Assembly (NCBI GenBank): GCA_026391255.1
Contig: JAPLDU010000056.1
Span: forward strand, 1-34,754
Source of the DNA: Bacteroidia bacterium
Lineage (GTDB): Bacteria > Bacteroidota > Bacteroidia > Bacteroidales > JAPLDU01
Direction: 5' to 3'
Length of the DNA stretch: 34,754 nucleotides
The notes beneath the pieces were generated by a model. It did not search any database. It was not told the DNA's origin and saw only the letters and a list, made by a program, of their open reading frames with translations. This document shows positions 1 through 8,031 of this stretch, in pieces. The position numbers and the translations under genes are program-made. How positions within the stretch are numbered: position 1 is the stretch's first letter; each line of letters begins with the position of its first letter.

Positions 1-134
1 TTGCCCTAATTTTTGAGTCGTTTATTTTCTCAGCAAATAAGTTGAAAGTAATTTCCCGGCAGATCAAAATTTTATTTACTCAACTGTCAGGGAAGAAGTA
101 CAAAATCTTAACAACTTGACATAAACAGCAGGCC
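1..134. other. left-edge intergenic sequence
   Basis: AT-rich sequence downstream of the thioredoxin-like gene. I see no reading frame, hairpin terminator or recognisable repeat here. Confidence 0.4.
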
Positions 135-1550
135 CTAATTATTCCTCTTTTTCAGTACATTATAAAAATGAGTTTCGAAATCTTCACGTGGTGAAGGAGC
201 AGGAACCAGCACCAGCTTGCCGTAAGGATCAATCAGGTAATATGTCGGGAAAGTCAGCACCTGGTACTGTTTCATGATGTCCTGGTTATTGCCGTAAAAA
301 AGGAATGTCCAGTTATAGTCTTTTTTCAGTAGTTCAGATGTAAAGTTTTTATAATCGCCTTCGCAGATCACAGTCACAATTTCGATCTGATCGCTATGGT
401 CGTGATTGAGTTTGTTGAGTAGTCCGAATTCTTCCAGGCAGGGCAGGTTGCTGAATGTGCAGAAATTCAGGTACACGTATTTTCCCCTCAGATCAATGAG
501 TTTCACATGCTGGTTATCGCGGTCAAGCAGTTCAAATAACGGGGCATCGTAACCCACCATCAGTGCGGTGACCTTGTCACGAAAGTTTCCGGCAATGATT
601 TTTATCCGGGGATTCCTGGTCTGAACAATAGTGGAATCAAGTAACTCAACCAGCCGGAAAGGAGGGAAGTTCTTTTCATAGTACGAGTTAAACAATTCTT
701 TCAGCAGTACGATTTCTTTCAGTTCATTATTACCCGCAGAATGGTTACCCGGCATTGAAGCAAGTATTGCATTGTAAGTTTTATTTGCTGCTTTTCCGTC
801 TGTCATTTTAGTACTGTCAGCAACTTCACCCTGTGAAATTTCGGCATTTTTATACACTTCATTAAAAAGATCCATATAGGCAGGGTTTTCATAAAGCACA
901 GGCTTGTTAAGGAAGTAATCACGGATGATTTTCTGATTTCCCCCGATGGTCAGGATAAGCCTGATATATGCGTACCGATATGTCCTGTAATCGAGGAAAA
1001 AAGAATTTCCGACCGGTTGATATGGCCTGTCAAATGCAGCCAGTATTGAGTCAACGGTGTGCTTTACTGTACGTTTATAGGCTATTGCCAGGATGGTTTC
1101 ACTCATCAGGCTGTCGTAATGGTCGTCAAACCCACGCAGCAGGTCATTCAGGTTATTTTGATCCTTGTTATTAATTCCAAGATAGATTTCATCGGGCTTA
1201 AAATAAGGATTCAGAAGCTGTGCCTGGTTTTTATCAGCCCAGGGTGGCAGGATAAGCTGATAATTTTTTCCGGGTTCGGCAAACAACAAACCTTTATAAA
1301 TACCCAGTTTAATACTCAGCCTACATACTTTTTCGAGGTTTATCGAAAAACCAAAATTACCGTCTTCATCAACACTGGTTTCGGCGAGCAATGTTTCGAT
1401 ACCCGTAAGATAGTCATTGCATGCCTGAAGCCTGAGCAGGTGTCCGCGATATGACGGGGCATTCCCGGAAATCACCACCAGACCGCCCGAAAAGCTTTGC
1501 TGATGAAAGACCATAAAAAAGAAAATCAAAAGATATTTTGAAAACTTCAT
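135..1550 (-). CDS. exported thioredoxin-fold (TlpA/AhpC-TSA-like) protein with degenerate active site
   Basis: A 471-aa exported protein. Residues 1-22 form a signal peptide (KYLLIFFFMVF core), so it probably acts in the periplasm or at the outer membrane. Residues about 25-130 resemble the N-terminal beta-rich domain (DUF4369-like) often placed before Bacteroidota TlpA domains, and a helical middle follows. The thioredoxin fold runs from about 333 (GYDAPLFELLD) to the end, with the cis-proline loop FPTYYLID (P435). Where TlpA proteins have NFWATWCGPC this one reads NFCTFSNLPC: the first Cys of CxxC is Asn368, the second is kept as Cys371, and an extra Cys sits at 364. A standard dithiol oxidoreductase is therefore unlikely; a one-Cys peroxiredoxin-like or structural role is possible. 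It stands alone. The family is clear, the substrate unknown. Confidence 0.8.
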   Translation of the reverse strand: MKFSKYLLIFFFMVFHQQSFSGGLVVISGNAPSYRGHLLRLQACNDYLTGIETLLAETSVDEDGNFGFSINLEKVCRLSIKLGIYKGLLFAEPGKNYQLILPPWADKNQAQLLNPYFKPDEIYLGINNKDQNNLNDLLRGFDDHYDSLMSETILAIAYKRTVKHTVDSILAAFDRPYQPVGNSFFLDYRTYRYAYIRLILTIGGNQKIIRDYFLNKPVLYENPAYMDLFNEVYKNAEISQGEVADSTKMTDGKAANKTYNAILASMPGNHSAGNNELKEIVLLKELFNSYYEKNFPPFRLVELLDSTIVQTRNPRIKIIAGNFRDKVTALMVGYDAPLFELLDRDNQHVKLIDLRGKYVYLNFCTFSNLPCLEEFGLLNKLNHDHSDQIEIVTVICEGDYKNFTSELLKKDYNWTFLFYGNNQDIMKQYQVLTFPTYYLIDPYGKLVLVPAPSPREDFETHFYNVLKKRNN

Positions 1551-1616
1551 CTTAGCCGGAAGTATTATTCGTGTTCAATGCATTCGTAGAGTTTGAATTA
1601 TAAAACTACCTAATTA

Positions 1617-1781
1617 CCTAACCCGGACAAGCCAGAACCAAACATGAAATCACAAATCTCAAAATACAAATAACAAATAAATATCAATCAACAAAATTAC
1701 AAATTCAAAATAATTTGTTTCGTATTTGAAATTTTGATATTGTTTATTATTTGTTTTTTGTAATTTGTAATTTGTATTTTT
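1617..1781. repeat. R1 palindromic AT-rich repeat, copy a
   Basis: This fills most of the gap between the thioredoxin-like gene and pfk. It begins with AACCCGGACAAGCCAGAACC, continues as CACAAAT/CAAATAA words, and then carries their complement (GATATTGTTTATTATTTG and ATTTGTAATTTG), so the two arms can fold back. The same element recurs at 11946-12140 and 16361-16550 (inverted) and, split by another element, at 29129-29562. It has no coding potential. R1 is a label used only in this annotation. Confidence 0.75.
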
Positions 1782-1820
1782 ACTACTCGGAGTAACCTCA
1801 ATCTTCAAATCGCATTGAAA

Positions 1821-3029
1821 CTAGTCGCCGGTCATTATAAACAATGGCTTAAACTCGAAACTGCTGAATACCGGTCGGAGGCGTTCCGTATTATAATATT
1901 TTTCGACGTTGACTAATTTTTTTGTACTGGTGATTATTTCAAGCGGAGCATTGTCATACCTGCCATTCCGGAGAATCACCAACCTGCCGTGAATACCTTT
2001 CAGAATCAGGTCAAGGGCAAGATTCCCGTAAGCCATGGGCACAATGGAATCGATGGCATCCGGGTCGCCCGAACGGACAAGGTAACCCAGTTTCTGGTTG
2101 ATTACGTTAATTGGTTTTCCATTATTGAACCGGGGAGATAGTTCCATGAATCGTGCAGAGACAAGATCACCGATACCGCCTAATTTCATGTGTCCGTATG
2201 CATCGGTTGAAGTATCTTTAAACACCATTTCACCGCCGGTGAAAATGGCGCCTTCGGAGACCAGTACTACCGAGTATTTGCTTGGGTTTGAGAACCTGTC
2301 TTTAACAAGCAGTTCAGTGAGCAGTTCCATGTCAAATTTGTACTCGGGTATTACACAACGGTTAGCAGCGCCGGCCATGGTGGGAAGTATGGCAGTAAAG
2401 CCAGCATAACGGCCGAAAACTTCAATGACCAGCACACGTTCATGTGATCCGGCTGAGGTTCGCAGGCTGTGCGTCATCTCGATGGTGCGGGTGATGCAGG
2501 TGCTGAATCCTATGCAATAATCAGTTCCCGGTACATCATTATCCATGGTTTTGGGAATGGCGATCACTTTCACACCTTCCTTGTACAATCTCACTCCGTA
2601 GCTAAGGGTATCGTCACCACCAATGGGAATGAGGAAATCAATTCCCAGGAAATCAATATTCTTCAGAACCTCTTTGGTCAGGTCGTTGACTTCCGCTTGA
2701 TACTTGTCTTTAAGGTGATCGGGCACATTCTCACGTGTCACATGGCTTGGCCGGGTACGTGAAGAATGCAGGAATGTACCGCCTGTACGTCCCACCCGGT
2801 TCACGGTGTCTTCGTCAAGATGCTGAACCCACGTGCTGTTATCGGCTTTTTTATCACGGATAACGTTCATAATTCCTGCCCAGCCCCGACGTATACCAAT
2901 CACATCGTATCCTTCGCGGATCGCACGTATCGTCACTGCCCGGATGGCAGGGTTCAGCCCCGGTACATCGCCTCCACCGGTGAGGATTCCTATTACTCCT
3001 TTTTTCTTTTTGATATTAATATTATCCAT
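1821..3029 (-). CDS. pfkA: 6-phosphofructokinase, PPi-type active-site signature
   Basis: A 402-aa phosphofructokinase of the PfkA superfamily that phosphorylates fructose 6-phosphate in glycolysis, in the cytoplasm. The nucleotide/phosphate loop is GGGDVPGLN (18-26), the second glycine-rich motif is IGGDDTL (136-142), the catalytic loop is PKTMDND (159-165), and the sugar-phosphate region has EVFGRYAG (203-210). In this family, Gly at the second position after GG and before TIDND indicates ATP use, while Asp and Lys at these places (here Asp140 and Lys160) are the residues of pyrophosphate-dependent and mixed-substrate group III enzymes. I therefore infer PPi as the likely phosphoryl donor, which would make the step reversible. 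The length suits group III enzymes better than the roughly 320-aa bacterial ATP enzyme. The start is the first Met of the frame, and the Lys-rich stretch just before the first beta strand supports it. It is monocistronic. Confidence 0.92.
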   Translation of the reverse strand: MDNINIKKKKGVIGILTGGGDVPGLNPAIRAVTIRAIREGYDVIGIRRGWAGIMNVIRDKKADNSTWVQHLDEDTVNRVGRTGGTFLHSSRTRPSHVTRENVPDHLKDKYQAEVNDLTKEVLKNIDFLGIDFLIPIGGDDTLSYGVRLYKEGVKVIAIPKTMDNDVPGTDYCIGFSTCITRTIEMTHSLRTSAGSHERVLVIEVFGRYAGFTAILPTMAGAANRCVIPEYKFDMELLTELLVKDRFSNPSKYSVVLVSEGAIFTGGEMVFKDTSTDAYGHMKLGGIGDLVSARFMELSPRFNNGKPINVINQKLGYLVRSGDPDAIDSIVPMAYGNLALDLILKGIHGRLVILRNGRYDNAPLEIITSTKKLVNVEKYYNTERLRPVFSSFEFKPLFIMTGD

Positions 3030-3129
3030 GCTTAATTCCTTAATTTACAAAAAAATATTAACGGCTCAACCCTCATTAGTATTTTATTTAAAACGAACAA
3101 TTGAACAATTGAACAAACGAACTTACAAA

Positions 3130-3137
3130 TATTTTTG
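3130..3137 (+). promoter_or_regulatory. orphan -7 promoter box (TAnnTTTG type)
   Basis: TATTTTTG followed by CAG, with a TTG 18 bases upstream at 3109-3111. It matches the Bacteroidota -7 consensus, but the sequence just downstream is the 86-bp repeat and the antisense of the GxxExxY gene. It may be a promoter cut off from its gene by insertion of that unit, or chance in AT-rich DNA. Confidence 0.25.
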
Positions 3138-3144
3138 CAGTTTA

Positions 3145-3230
3145 ATGGAACACGAATAACACAGATTTTACTGATTTACACTGATCCGTGATTATCTGTC
3201 GAATCCGTGTTATCTGTGTTCAATTTTTTT
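3145..3230. repeat. 86-bp repeat flanking the GxxExxY gene, downstream copy
   Basis: It runs from ATGGAACACGAATAACACAG to TCTGTGTTCAATTTTTTT. It is a direct repeat of 3623-3708, differing at about eight positions by eye. It is itself an imperfect palindrome: GAACACGAATAACAC at one end matches the complement of GTGTTATCTGTGTTC at the other. The last roughly 14 codons of the neighbouring gene lie inside it. Confidence 0.85.
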
Positions 3231-3607
3231 CTATCGTTTGTAAATATTTTCCTCTTGAATTCAGGGGTCTTACCAAAATTTAATAATAATCCGATTTCTT
3301 TTTCGGTTGCTTTCAGGTAATTGATTAACTGTAATTCATGTTCTTCAATAACAAACTCTGCTGCTTTTAATTCCAGTATTATTGAATCCTCAACAATTAC
3401 ATCGGCAAAATATTCACCAACTATCTGACTATCGTATAATACTTTTATTGGTTTTTGTTTCTCTGCTTTCAACCCATTTTTTACCAATTCAATTATCAAA
3501 GCATTTTCATAAACCTTTTCCAAAAATCCAAATCCAAGAGTATTATAAACTGTATAAAAGCATTTTATTATCTTGTTTGATAGTTCTTTATGTAATAATT
3601 CATTCAT
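3176..3607 (-). CDS. GxxExxY protein (PD-(D/E)xK nuclease-like)
   Basis: A 143-aa protein of the GxxExxY family, with the name-giving motif GFLEKVY at 27-33. The PD-(D/E)xK-like core is visible as Asp69 (EYFADV) and Glu79-x-Lys81 (ILELKA), followed by a Q93xxxxNY helix, which suggests a metal-dependent nuclease fold. Its target is not known to me. I place the start at the ATG at 3605-3607. The frame stays open to 3682, but those 25 codons are mostly encoded by the flanking repeat and look non-natural. The 3' end also runs into a repeat copy, giving the C-terminal tail NTDNTDSTDNHGSV. The gene plus its 86-bp flanking repeats looks like one transferable unit sitting between unrelated genes. Family assignment is firm, function is not. 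Confidence 0.88.
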   Translation of the reverse strand: MNELLHKELSNKIIKCFYTVYNTLGFGFLEKVYENALIIELVKNGLKAEKQKPIKVLYDSQIVGEYFADVIVEDSIILELKAAEFVIEEHELQLINYLKATEKEIGLLLNFGKTPEFKRKIFTNDRKKLNTDNTDSTDNHGSV

Positions 3608-3622
3608 ATATTTATATTTTTT

Positions 3623-3708
3623 ATGGAACACGAATAACACAAATTTGACTGATTTACACTGGTCTGTGATTATCTGTCGCATCAGTGTAATCTGTGTTCA
3701 TTTTTTTT
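3623..3708. repeat. 86-bp repeat flanking the GxxExxY gene, upstream copy
   Basis: Second direct copy of the repeat at 3145-3230, of the same length and orientation. It starts 16 bases upstream of the GxxExxY start codon. Together the two copies bracket the gene symmetrically. Confidence 0.85.
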
Positions 3709-3800
3709 CAAAGTTATCCAATTTTAATTATCTTTGTATTTAACTGAATCCTGCAGGTCAGGACTCGACTCATTGATAGTCAGTAATTCAAATGATTTGA

Positions 3801-3832
3801 TTTGTAACCTGGCCAAAGGATCAGTATATTTG
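3801..3832 (+). promoter_or_regulatory. Bacteroidota-type promoter (-33 TTTG, -7 TATATTTG)
   Basis: TTTG at 3801-3804 and TATATTTG at 3825-3832 are separated by 20 bases, an exact fit to the TTTG / TAnnTTTG primary sigma-factor consensus known from Bacteroides. The start codon of the T9SS protein lies 30 bases downstream. It probably drives the three plus-strand genes up to yicC. Confidence 0.7.
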
Positions 3833-3861
3833 TTTAAAAATAAATTTTAAATAATAGTGAT

Positions 3862-4626
3862 ATGAAAAAAGTTGTTTTTCTGTTATTTACATTTTTTTTA
3901 ACAGTATTTTCCCTGCAATTGTATTCACAATGTACTCCTGACCCGGGATGTGTTGATGATACGGTGCCCGGGCAGATATGTCCGGCTGTGCTTCCACAGG
4001 GAACCATAAATGTTCCGTACTCACAGGTAATGACAATCATACCTCCTGCAACTGCCGTCGTTTCATCACAGACTGTGAACATTTACAAAATCGTTCTTAC
4101 CAGCATCAACAACCTTCCCCCTGGGATTACAATGCAGACCGATGTGGCAAACAACACTTTCATGATTTATAATGTCACCAATCCGAAATACTGTGCATTA
4201 TTAAGCGGAACGCCGACCGATACAGGAACTTATAAATTAAAGATTGTCACTGAGGTATATATTAACTTGTTTAATAATCCTTTGGATGCCGGCGCTTTTA
4301 CAGATTCCACCTCTTATTTTATCAAAATAATAAGTCCCGGTAGTGGAATTATAATGGCAGACTATCGTCATTTCAGGATTCCGACCCCTGCCAATCCATT
4401 TTCTTTTGCTGATAAGCTGCAGGTGATTTCGCCCTATCAACAGCCAATTTCGCTTAAAATATTCAATTGTCTGGGACAAAAGGTGTATGAGGAAAATATT
4501 AAAGCAGTGGAAGGAGAGAATTATTTTCAGTTAAATGCCGGCAATCTTACTGATGGCCTGTATATTTATTCTGTCAGTAATGCCAATAATACTTTTAACG
4601 GAAGGTTGGTTATTTCTAAACGCTGA
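3862..4626 (+). CDS. secreted protein with putative Ig-like domain and T9SS type A sorting domain
   Basis: A 254-aa protein. The signal peptide is at 1-23 (MKKVVFLLFTFFLTVFSLQL, cleavage after YSQ), and a Cys-containing segment follows (CTPDPGC). Residues about 35-155 look like one Ig-like/cadherin-like beta domain; LPPGI and LSGTPTDTGTYKLKI are the hallmark strings of the putative-Ig (He_PIG) family. Residues about 180-254 form a T9SS type A C-terminal domain (SLKIFNCLGQKVYEEN, then LTDGLYIYSV and a basic end), so the protein is expected to cross the outer membrane by T9SS and be released or surface-attached. It is the first gene after a strong promoter. The TonB receptor starts five bases after its stop, which suggests co-transcription. 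No enzymatic motif is seen. Confidence 0.85.
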   Translation: MKKVVFLLFTFFLTVFSLQLYSQCTPDPGCVDDTVPGQICPAVLPQGTINVPYSQVMTIIPPATAVVSSQTVNIYKIVLTSINNLPPGITMQTDVANNTFMIYNVTNPKYCALLSGTPTDTGTYKLKIVTEVYINLFNNPLDAGAFTDSTSYFIKIISPGSGIIMADYRHFRIPTPANPFSFADKLQVISPYQQPISLKIFNCLGQKVYEENIKAVEGENYFQLNAGNLTDGLYIYSVSNANNTFNGRLVISKR

Positions 4627-4631
4627 TAAAG

Positions 4632-6884
4632 TTGGTTTTTCGTATTGCTATCCTTAATCTGGTATTATTTTTTCCCTTATTCCTGTTTGGGCAGAGTACC
4701 GTAATTAAAGGGAAGGTAACCGATGCCTCAAACCATGAGACTCTTATCGGGGTCAATGTTCTGATTACTTCTTCAAATGGCACGGCAACTGATGTTGATG
4801 GCAATTATTCCTTGGAAGTAAAAGAAGGTAAGCTTACAGTTACTTTCAGCTATATTGGTTACACGGCTGAATCCCGATTAATCAGCATCAAAGCCGGCGA
4901 AACGAAACGTCTTGATGTTGATATGCATCCTTCTACCGTGATGCTCGATGCCGTGGTGGTTTCTGCAGGCAAGTTCGAGCAGAAACTGGGTGATGTTACC
5001 GTTTCCATGGATGTGATCAAGCCCTCTATGATCGAGAATAACAACGCCACCAACATGTCCACCGTGATTGAAAAAGTACCGGGTGTGACAGTGACCGACG
5101 GGCAGGCAAGCATCAGGGGCGGCAGCGGTTACAGTTACGGTGCAGGCAGTCGTGTTATGGTGCTGGTTGATGATCTTCCCATCCTCTCATCCGATGTGGG
5201 AGATGCAAAATGGGATTATATACCGCTTGAAAATATTGAACAGGTTGAGATTCTTAAAGGAGCCTCATCAGCATTGTATGGTTCATCGGCATTGAACGGA
5301 GTAATCAATATACGTACTGCATTCCCGCGGCAGGAACCACATTCAACCATCGAAGTATTTTCAGGAATGTACATGGATCCAAAAAGGGAATCATTGAAAT
5401 GGTGGGGAAATACTCTGAGGCTCTTCAATGGTACTACATTCTCACACTCAAGAAAAATAGGCAATTTTGACCTGGTCACCGGCATCAATATTTATGATGA
5501 CGAGGGTTACCGAACGCAGAATTATGAAAAACATACCCGGTTTGACCTTGCGGTACGTTACCGCGATCCCAACATTAAGGGACTGTATTATGGTTTTGGC
5601 TCAAACGGGATGTACATTGATAAATCTGACTTTTTTCTCTGGCTCAGCGCCGATTCGGCTTACAAGCAAAACACAAGCTCGGTGAACCCGACTACCGGTT
5701 ATCGTTTTAACATTGACCCATACGTGGTTTACCAGCAGTCTGACAGCATCCGTCACAGCCTGAAGACCAGGTTTTACAGGGTAACAAATAATATTGCCGG
5801 AGCCAATAAGGACAACCGTTCAGATTCTTATTTTGCCGATTACCAGTTCCAGCGGAAATTCCGTAACGACCTGGTATGGATAAACGGTGTCACTGCGGAT
5901 TACGGCAATGTGGTGGCCGAATTATACGGCAATCATAAAAGCTCGGGTGAGGCAGTGTTCTCGCAGGTTGACAAAAAGTTTCTCGGGCAAATTTCATTTT
6001 CATTGGGACTGAGATGGGAGTTTTACCGGCTCGATCATGAAACCAAGGATTCACGGCCTCTTTTCCGTACAGGGGTAAATTATCAACTGGCTGACAATAC
6101 CTATCTCAGGGCCTCTTACGGCCAGGGTTACCGCTTTCCGACCATTGCCGAAAAATATACCGAAACTACCGTCAGCAGCCTGCGCATTTTTCCCAACCCG
6201 GACCTGAAACCTGAAACTGGCTGGAGCTCAGAGATCGGGATCAAGCAGGGGGTGAAGATCAGCAACTGGAACGGTTATCTTGATGTTGCCGCCTTCTGGA
6301 CAGAGTACCACGATATGATGGAGTTTACTTTTGGAGTATATAACCCTGATTCGATACCACCTTCCATTGACTGGATGGGTTTTAAATCTGTCAACGTAGG
6401 CAATGCACGCATTACCGGCATTGATGTAACATTTACCGGGCAGGGTAGTGTATGGGGATTACCTGCTACCATCCTGGCAGGCTATACTTATACCGATCCC
6501 ATTAACCTGAATGATACATTACATACCAGTACGAGCAAAGTATTGAAATACCGCTTTTACCATTCATTCAAGGCAGATGCCGAGATTGATCGTAAAATTC
6601 TGTCAGCCGGTATCAGTATGGAATACAACAGCAACATGGTCAACATTGACCGGGAGTTTGAAGATGGAATAGCCGGCATCCAGATATTTCCGGGCTTGAA
6701 AGAATACAGGCAGACACATAATAAAGGATACACGGTTTTTGATTTTCGTTTCGGCGTCCAGGCTACCACGAACTCAAAATTGTCCCTGATCATTAAAAAC
6801 CTCTTCAACAATGAATATATGGTCCGACCAGGAGATATCAGGCCACCGAGGAATATCACTTTTCAGTACCAACTTAAACTTTAG
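4632..6884 (+). CDS. TonB-dependent outer-membrane receptor
   Basis: A 750-aa TonB-dependent receptor that imports a ligand across the outer membrane using energy from TonB-ExbBD. After the signal peptide (1-20), residues 22-105 are a carboxypeptidase-regulatory-like beta domain (VIKGKVTDASNHETLIGVNV ... DVDGNYSLEV). About 115-230 is the plug (VIEKVPGVTVTDGQASIRGG, then EILKGASSALYGSSALNGVI). The rest is the 22-strand barrel, with the TonB C-terminal region NLFNNEYMVRPGDIRPPRN and a final FQYQLKL. The architecture resembles the siderophore/vitamin B12 type rather than SusC: it is shorter and no SusD follows. The start appears to be TTG at 4632, since no ATG lies between the in-frame stop (4617) and the hydrophobic segment. 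It is translationally close to the gene before (5 bases) and to yicC after (6 bases). The ligand cannot be deduced. Confidence 0.92.
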   Translation: MVFRIAILNLVLFFPLFLFGQSTVIKGKVTDASNHETLIGVNVLITSSNGTATDVDGNYSLEVKEGKLTVTFSYIGYTAESRLISIKAGETKRLDVDMHPSTVMLDAVVVSAGKFEQKLGDVTVSMDVIKPSMIENNNATNMSTVIEKVPGVTVTDGQASIRGGSGYSYGAGSRVMVLVDDLPILSSDVGDAKWDYIPLENIEQVEILKGASSALYGSSALNGVINIRTAFPRQEPHSTIEVFSGMYMDPKRESLKWWGNTLRLFNGTTFSHSRKIGNFDLVTGINIYDDEGYRTQNYEKHTRFDLAVRYRDPNIKGLYYGFGSNGMYIDKSDFFLWLSADSAYKQNTSSVNPTTGYRFNIDPYVVYQQSDSIRHSLKTRFYRVTNNIAGANKDNRSDSYFADYQFQRKFRNDLVWINGVTADYGNVVAELYGNHKSSGEAVFSQVDKKFLGQISFSLGLRWEFYRLDHETKDSRPLFRTGVNYQLADNTYLRASYGQGYRFPTIAEKYTETTVSSLRIFPNPDLKPETGWSSEIGIKQGVKISNWNGYLDVAAFWTEYHDMMEFTFGVYNPDSIPPSIDWMGFKSVNVGNARITGIDVTFTGQGSVWGLPATILAGYTYTDPINLNDTLHTSTSKVLKYRFYHSFKADAEIDRKILSAGISMEYNSNMVNIDREFEDGIAGIQIFPGLKEYRQTHNKGYTVFDFRFGVQATTNSKLSLIIKNLFNNEYMVRPGDIRPPRNITFQYQLKL

Positions 6885-6890
6885 GAAATT

Positions 6891-7766
6891 ATGCTCCAAT
6901 CAATGACAGGATTCGGTAAGGCCGTTTGTGAAGTGGCGGGCAACAAAATTACCATTGAGATCAAATCGCTTAATAGCAAACAAGCTGATATTTCAGTCAA
7001 AATGCCCCAGAAATTCAGGGAAAAAGAAGTAATCATCCGGAACGATATTCTTAAAAGCCTTGGAAGAGGAAAGATTGACTTTAACCTGAACGAGGATAAA
7101 ACCGGTTCCGACAGGCTTACTTCCATTAATGATGCGGTGGTGGAAGAGTATTTCAGAAAAATTAGCGATTTAAGCATAAAGCTTGGATTGCCGGTCACTG
7201 AGCAGGTGATGCAGGTGATCATGCGGCTGCCGGATTCACTCAGCATAAAAGAAGAAGAGATCAACGAGGATGAATGGCGGATTATTTCTGAATGTATTTC
7301 TCAGGTATTGTCGAAGGTACAGGAGTACCGGCAGCAGGAAGGCCAGGTTCTTGAAGCTGATATCACCTCAAATTTAAACAACATCATCCATTTACTTGAA
7401 CAGGTGAAAGATTACGAAGATCAGCGGATCACGACTATCAGACAACGCATAAACAACAGCCTTTCCGAAGTGTATGATTTGCTTACCTTTGATAAGAACC
7501 GGTTTGAACAGGAGCTGATTTATTATCTTGAAAAACTGGATATCAATGAAGAAAAGGTCAGGCTGGCCAATCATTGCAGTTATTTCCTCGAGACCATGAA
7601 ACAGGAAAAAGTTCCGGGCCGTAAGCTGGGTTTTATTTCACAGGAGATAGGCCGCGAGATCAATACCATCGGCTCAAAAGCCAATGATGCCAATATTCAG
7701 AAGATCGTAGTGAGAATGAAAGACGAGCTGGAAAAGATAAAAGAACAGCTTTTGAATGTTCTTTGA
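6891..7766 (+). CDS. yicC: YicC/YloC-family endoribonuclease
   Basis: A 291-aa cytoplasmic protein of the YicC family, known in Escherichia coli and Bacillus as an endoribonuclease-type RNA decay factor. The diagnostic N-terminus is LQSMTGFGKA (residues 2-11), the YicC-like N-domain covers about 2-155, and the conserved C-terminal DUF1732 part ends in GRKLGFISQEIGREINTIGSKANDANIQ...VRMKDELEKIKEQ. It follows the TonB receptor by six bases and probably shares its promoter. In many Bacteroidota yicC is followed by guanylate kinase and nadD. Here the next sequence is a repeat block and a convergent T9SS gene, so that order has been lost. Confidence 0.93.
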   Translation: MLQSMTGFGKAVCEVAGNKITIEIKSLNSKQADISVKMPQKFREKEVIIRNDILKSLGRGKIDFNLNEDKTGSDRLTSINDAVVEEYFRKISDLSIKLGLPVTEQVMQVIMRLPDSLSIKEEEINEDEWRIISECISQVLSKVQEYRQQEGQVLEADITSNLNNIIHLLEQVKDYEDQRITTIRQRINNSLSEVYDLLTFDKNRFEQELIYYLEKLDINEEKVRLANHCSYFLETMKQEKVPGRKLGFISQEIGREINTIGSKANDANIQKIVVRMKDELEKIKEQLLNVL

Positions 7767-7844
7767 TCAGGCTGTAGGTTTTCAGACTGTAGACTATTAG
7801 GATTTAACTCTGACATTCATAATTGACAACAGGAAATTTCTAAT

Positions 7845-7985
7845 TCACTCAGACCCTGAAAGGGTCGAAGCTCAATAGCCCCGGGCGCCAGCCCGGGGTT
7901 GAGAAATGCCCACCCATTGGTTTCCGGCTTCGCATGTAAAATGTTGTTATGAAACGAACAACTACCTGCGAAGCCGGCGCAATCC
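7845..7985 (-). repeat. R3 multi-hairpin repeat, copy a (inverted)
   Basis: This lies between yicC and the convergent T9SS gene. On the plus strand it holds CCCTGAAAGGG, then the hairpin CCCCGGGC-GCCA-GCCCGGGG (7879-7898), then the 11-bp stem CCGGCTTCGCA / TGCGAAGCCGG (7924-7934 and 7967-7977). Read on the minus strand it lines up with the copies at 10942-11148 and 11312-11517. It could also act as a bidirectional terminator for the two converging genes. R3 is a label used only here. Confidence 0.7.
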
Positions 7986-8031
7986 TCTCCAATATTATTC
8001 GACCCTCAGAATCATGAAATTGCCGGCCGGT

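Noticed and set aside
4632-6884. SusC-type receptor of a polysaccharide utilisation locus
   Set aside because: At 750 aa it is too short for a typical SusC, no SusD-like lipoprotein is next to it, and the neighbour is yicC.
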